The notes beneath the pieces were generated by a model. That model had not been told where the DNA came from, did not search any database, and saw only the letters and a program-made list of their open reading frames with translations. From the NCBI GenBank assembly GCA_036526255.1, contig DATCYW010000078.1, positions 1 to 64,000 of the forward strand: a stretch of 64,000 bases of DNA, given 5' to 3'. The translations under genes and the position numbers were made by a program. Origin of the DNA: Malonomonas sp036526255 (lineage in GTDB: Bacteria; Desulfobacterota; Desulfuromonadia; Desulfuromonadales; Geopsychrobacteraceae). This document shows, one piece after another, positions 63,028-64,000 of this stretch (its first letter is position 1; each line of letters starts with the position of its first letter).

Positions 63028-64000
63028 TCAGTATTGGAAGGCCTCAAGGCGGACCTTGGGCAACAAGCTTTCTGCTCCGGTCAGGTACTCGTCAACGCAG
63101 CGGGCGACCTCACGCCCTTCACTGATCGCCCAGACCACCAGACTCTGGCCGCGGCGGCAGTCACCGGCAGCGAAGACGCCATCAACCGAACTCATGCGGG
63201 TCTTGGCGTCGGTCGTGATGTTGGACCGTTGATCCGTTTCGCAACCGCACTGTTTGAGCAGTTCCGAGCGCGGGCCGAGAAAACCCATCGCCAAGAGAAC
63301 CAGGTCACATTTCCAAATATGTTCGCTACCGGCGATTTTTTCCAAGCGACCGTTTGACCAGAGAACCTTGACGGTTTCCAGTCCGGTGATAGTTTTGTCC
63401 CTGCCGATGAAGCGGGTGGTCATGATCCCGTAATGGACATCCCCGCCCAGAACGCGCATTTCCTCAACCGAAGTACTGACCCGCATGATCCGTGACCACT
63501 GTGGCCAGGGGTTATCAGCACTGCGTTCCTCGGGGGGTTGCTCGAGCAGTTCGAAGTTGACCACACTGGTTGCACCTTGCCGCATCGAAGTGCCGATGCA
63601 ATCCGAGCCGGTGTCACCCCCGCCGATAACGATAACTTTTTTCCCTTTGGCGCTGATGGCCTGCTTTTTCGGATGCAGGGCGGCGATGTCTTTATCCCCC
63701 CAGTTGGCGCGGTTCTGTTGCGGCAAAAACTCCATCGCAAAGTGAATGCCTTCCAGTTCGCGCCCCTCAACCGGGAGGTCGCGCGGTTCCTCTGCGCCAG
63801 TGGCAATGACGACGGCATCGTAAGAAGATTTGATTTCAGTGAAAGGCACATCCTTGCCGACTTCGCAGGAGTAGCGGAACTCGATCCCTTCGGCGGCAAG
63901 CAGATCGACGCGCCGCTGGACCTTCTCTTTGCGCAGTTTGTAGTGCGGAATGCCGTACATCAACAAGCCGCCGGCGCGGTCGGTTTTTTCGATGACGGTA
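63028..64000 (-). CDS. gltD: Glutamate synthase small-subunit-like (GltD) oxidoreductase, N-terminus beyond window
   Basis: The frame is open across the right edge, so the start is missing; about 324 residues are visible. It begins in the FAD-domain segment TVIEKTDRAGGLLMYGIPHY, followed by KLRKEKVQRRVDLLAAEGI, VVIATGAEEPRDLPVEG, the NADPH-binding VIVIGGGDTGSDCIGTSM, and the FAD C-terminal motif VDGVFAAGDCRRGQSLVVWA. These match the small subunit of NADPH-dependent glutamate synthase, which feeds electrons to GltB. The residues between the FAD and NADPH motifs (QNRANWGD, AKGKKVIVIGG) fit GltD better than other NfnB/PreT relatives. A terminator shared with dctP follows the stop. Confidence 0.88.
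   Translation of the reverse strand, partial: TVIEKTDRAGGLLMYGIPHYKLRKEKVQRRVDLLAAEGIEFRYSCEVGKDVPFTEIKSSYDAVVIATGAEEPRDLPVEGRELEGIHFAMEFLPQQNRANWGDKDIAALHPKKQAISAKGKKVIVIGGGDTGSDCIGTSMRQGATSVVNFELLEQPPEERSADNPWPQWSRIMRVSTSVEEMRVLGGDVHYGIMTTRFIGRDKTITGLETVKVLWSNGRLEKIAGSEHIWKCDLVLLAMGFLGPRSELLKQCGCETDQRSNITTDAKTRMSSVDGVFAAGDCRRGQSLVVWAISEGREVARCVDEYLTGAESLLPKVRLEAFQY

Overview
The window reads as about 64 kb of chromosome from an anaerobic, high-GC Gram-negative bacterium, most likely a desulfuromonad or related Desulfobacterota (inference). The indications are: a ferredoxin-dependent 2-oxoacid oxidoreductase; an ETF pair beside a membrane ETF:menaquinone oxidoreductase-type protein; a three-domain NifU with NifS; an oxygen-sensitive-type serine dehydratase; a fused B12 mutase; and six good sigma-54 (-24/-12) promoters with two bacterial enhancer-binding proteins. 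No IS element, phage, CRISPR array, tRNA or rRNA was seen. Both window edges cut genes (icmF on the left, a gltD-like gene on the right).

Layout. 1-5015: icmF (minus) divergent from a PAS/AAA+/Fis sigma-54 activator. 5330-19417: a Liv-type ABC transporter (livG, livH, livM, livK, livF) interleaved with two acyl-CoA ligases, a class III CoA-transferase, a DUF6125-like protein, a four-subunit 2-oxoacid:ferredoxin oxidoreductase and a crotonase. 19481-26819: a group of less connected genes (CLC anion transporter, esterase, ATP-grasp protein, cyclopropane fatty acid synthase, CNT nucleoside transporter, TSUP permease). 26959-33250: minus-strand genes (lon, zinc alcohol dehydrogenase, nifU, nifS, and a separate GFA-domain protein). 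33395-44065: a TetR regulator, then the EMO-type oxidoreductase, etfB, etfA, thiolase, 3-hydroxyacyl-CoA dehydrogenase, Usp, crotonase and two acyl-CoA dehydrogenases. 44296-50855: liuABCDE in canonical order. 51030-62945: a second sigma-54 activator, sdaA, two fold-type-II PLP enzymes, an M20 hydrolase, a D-aminoacylase-like amidohydrolase and a complete TRAP transporter. 63028-64000: gltD-like gene.

How it fits together. The first 51 kb looks like a branched-chain amino/keto/acyl acid catabolic region. Uptake is by Liv, CoA activation or oxidative decarboxylation by the ligases and 2-oxoacid:ferredoxin oxidoreductase, acyl-CoA dehydrogenation by three dehydrogenases feeding ETF and then menaquinone, the leucine branch by LiuABCDE, and isobutyryl/n-butyryl-CoA interconversion by IcmF. 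Four of these transcription units (icmF, liv, EMO-etf, liu) each carry a sigma-54 promoter, and a TGTTAACA-like site lies 120-164 bp upstream of each; the activator gene between icmF and liv is the obvious candidate regulator. The right-hand cluster looks like a separate sigma-54 system for importing and deamidating or deaminating amino acid derivatives, with two back-to-back sigma-54 promoters only 6 bp apart.
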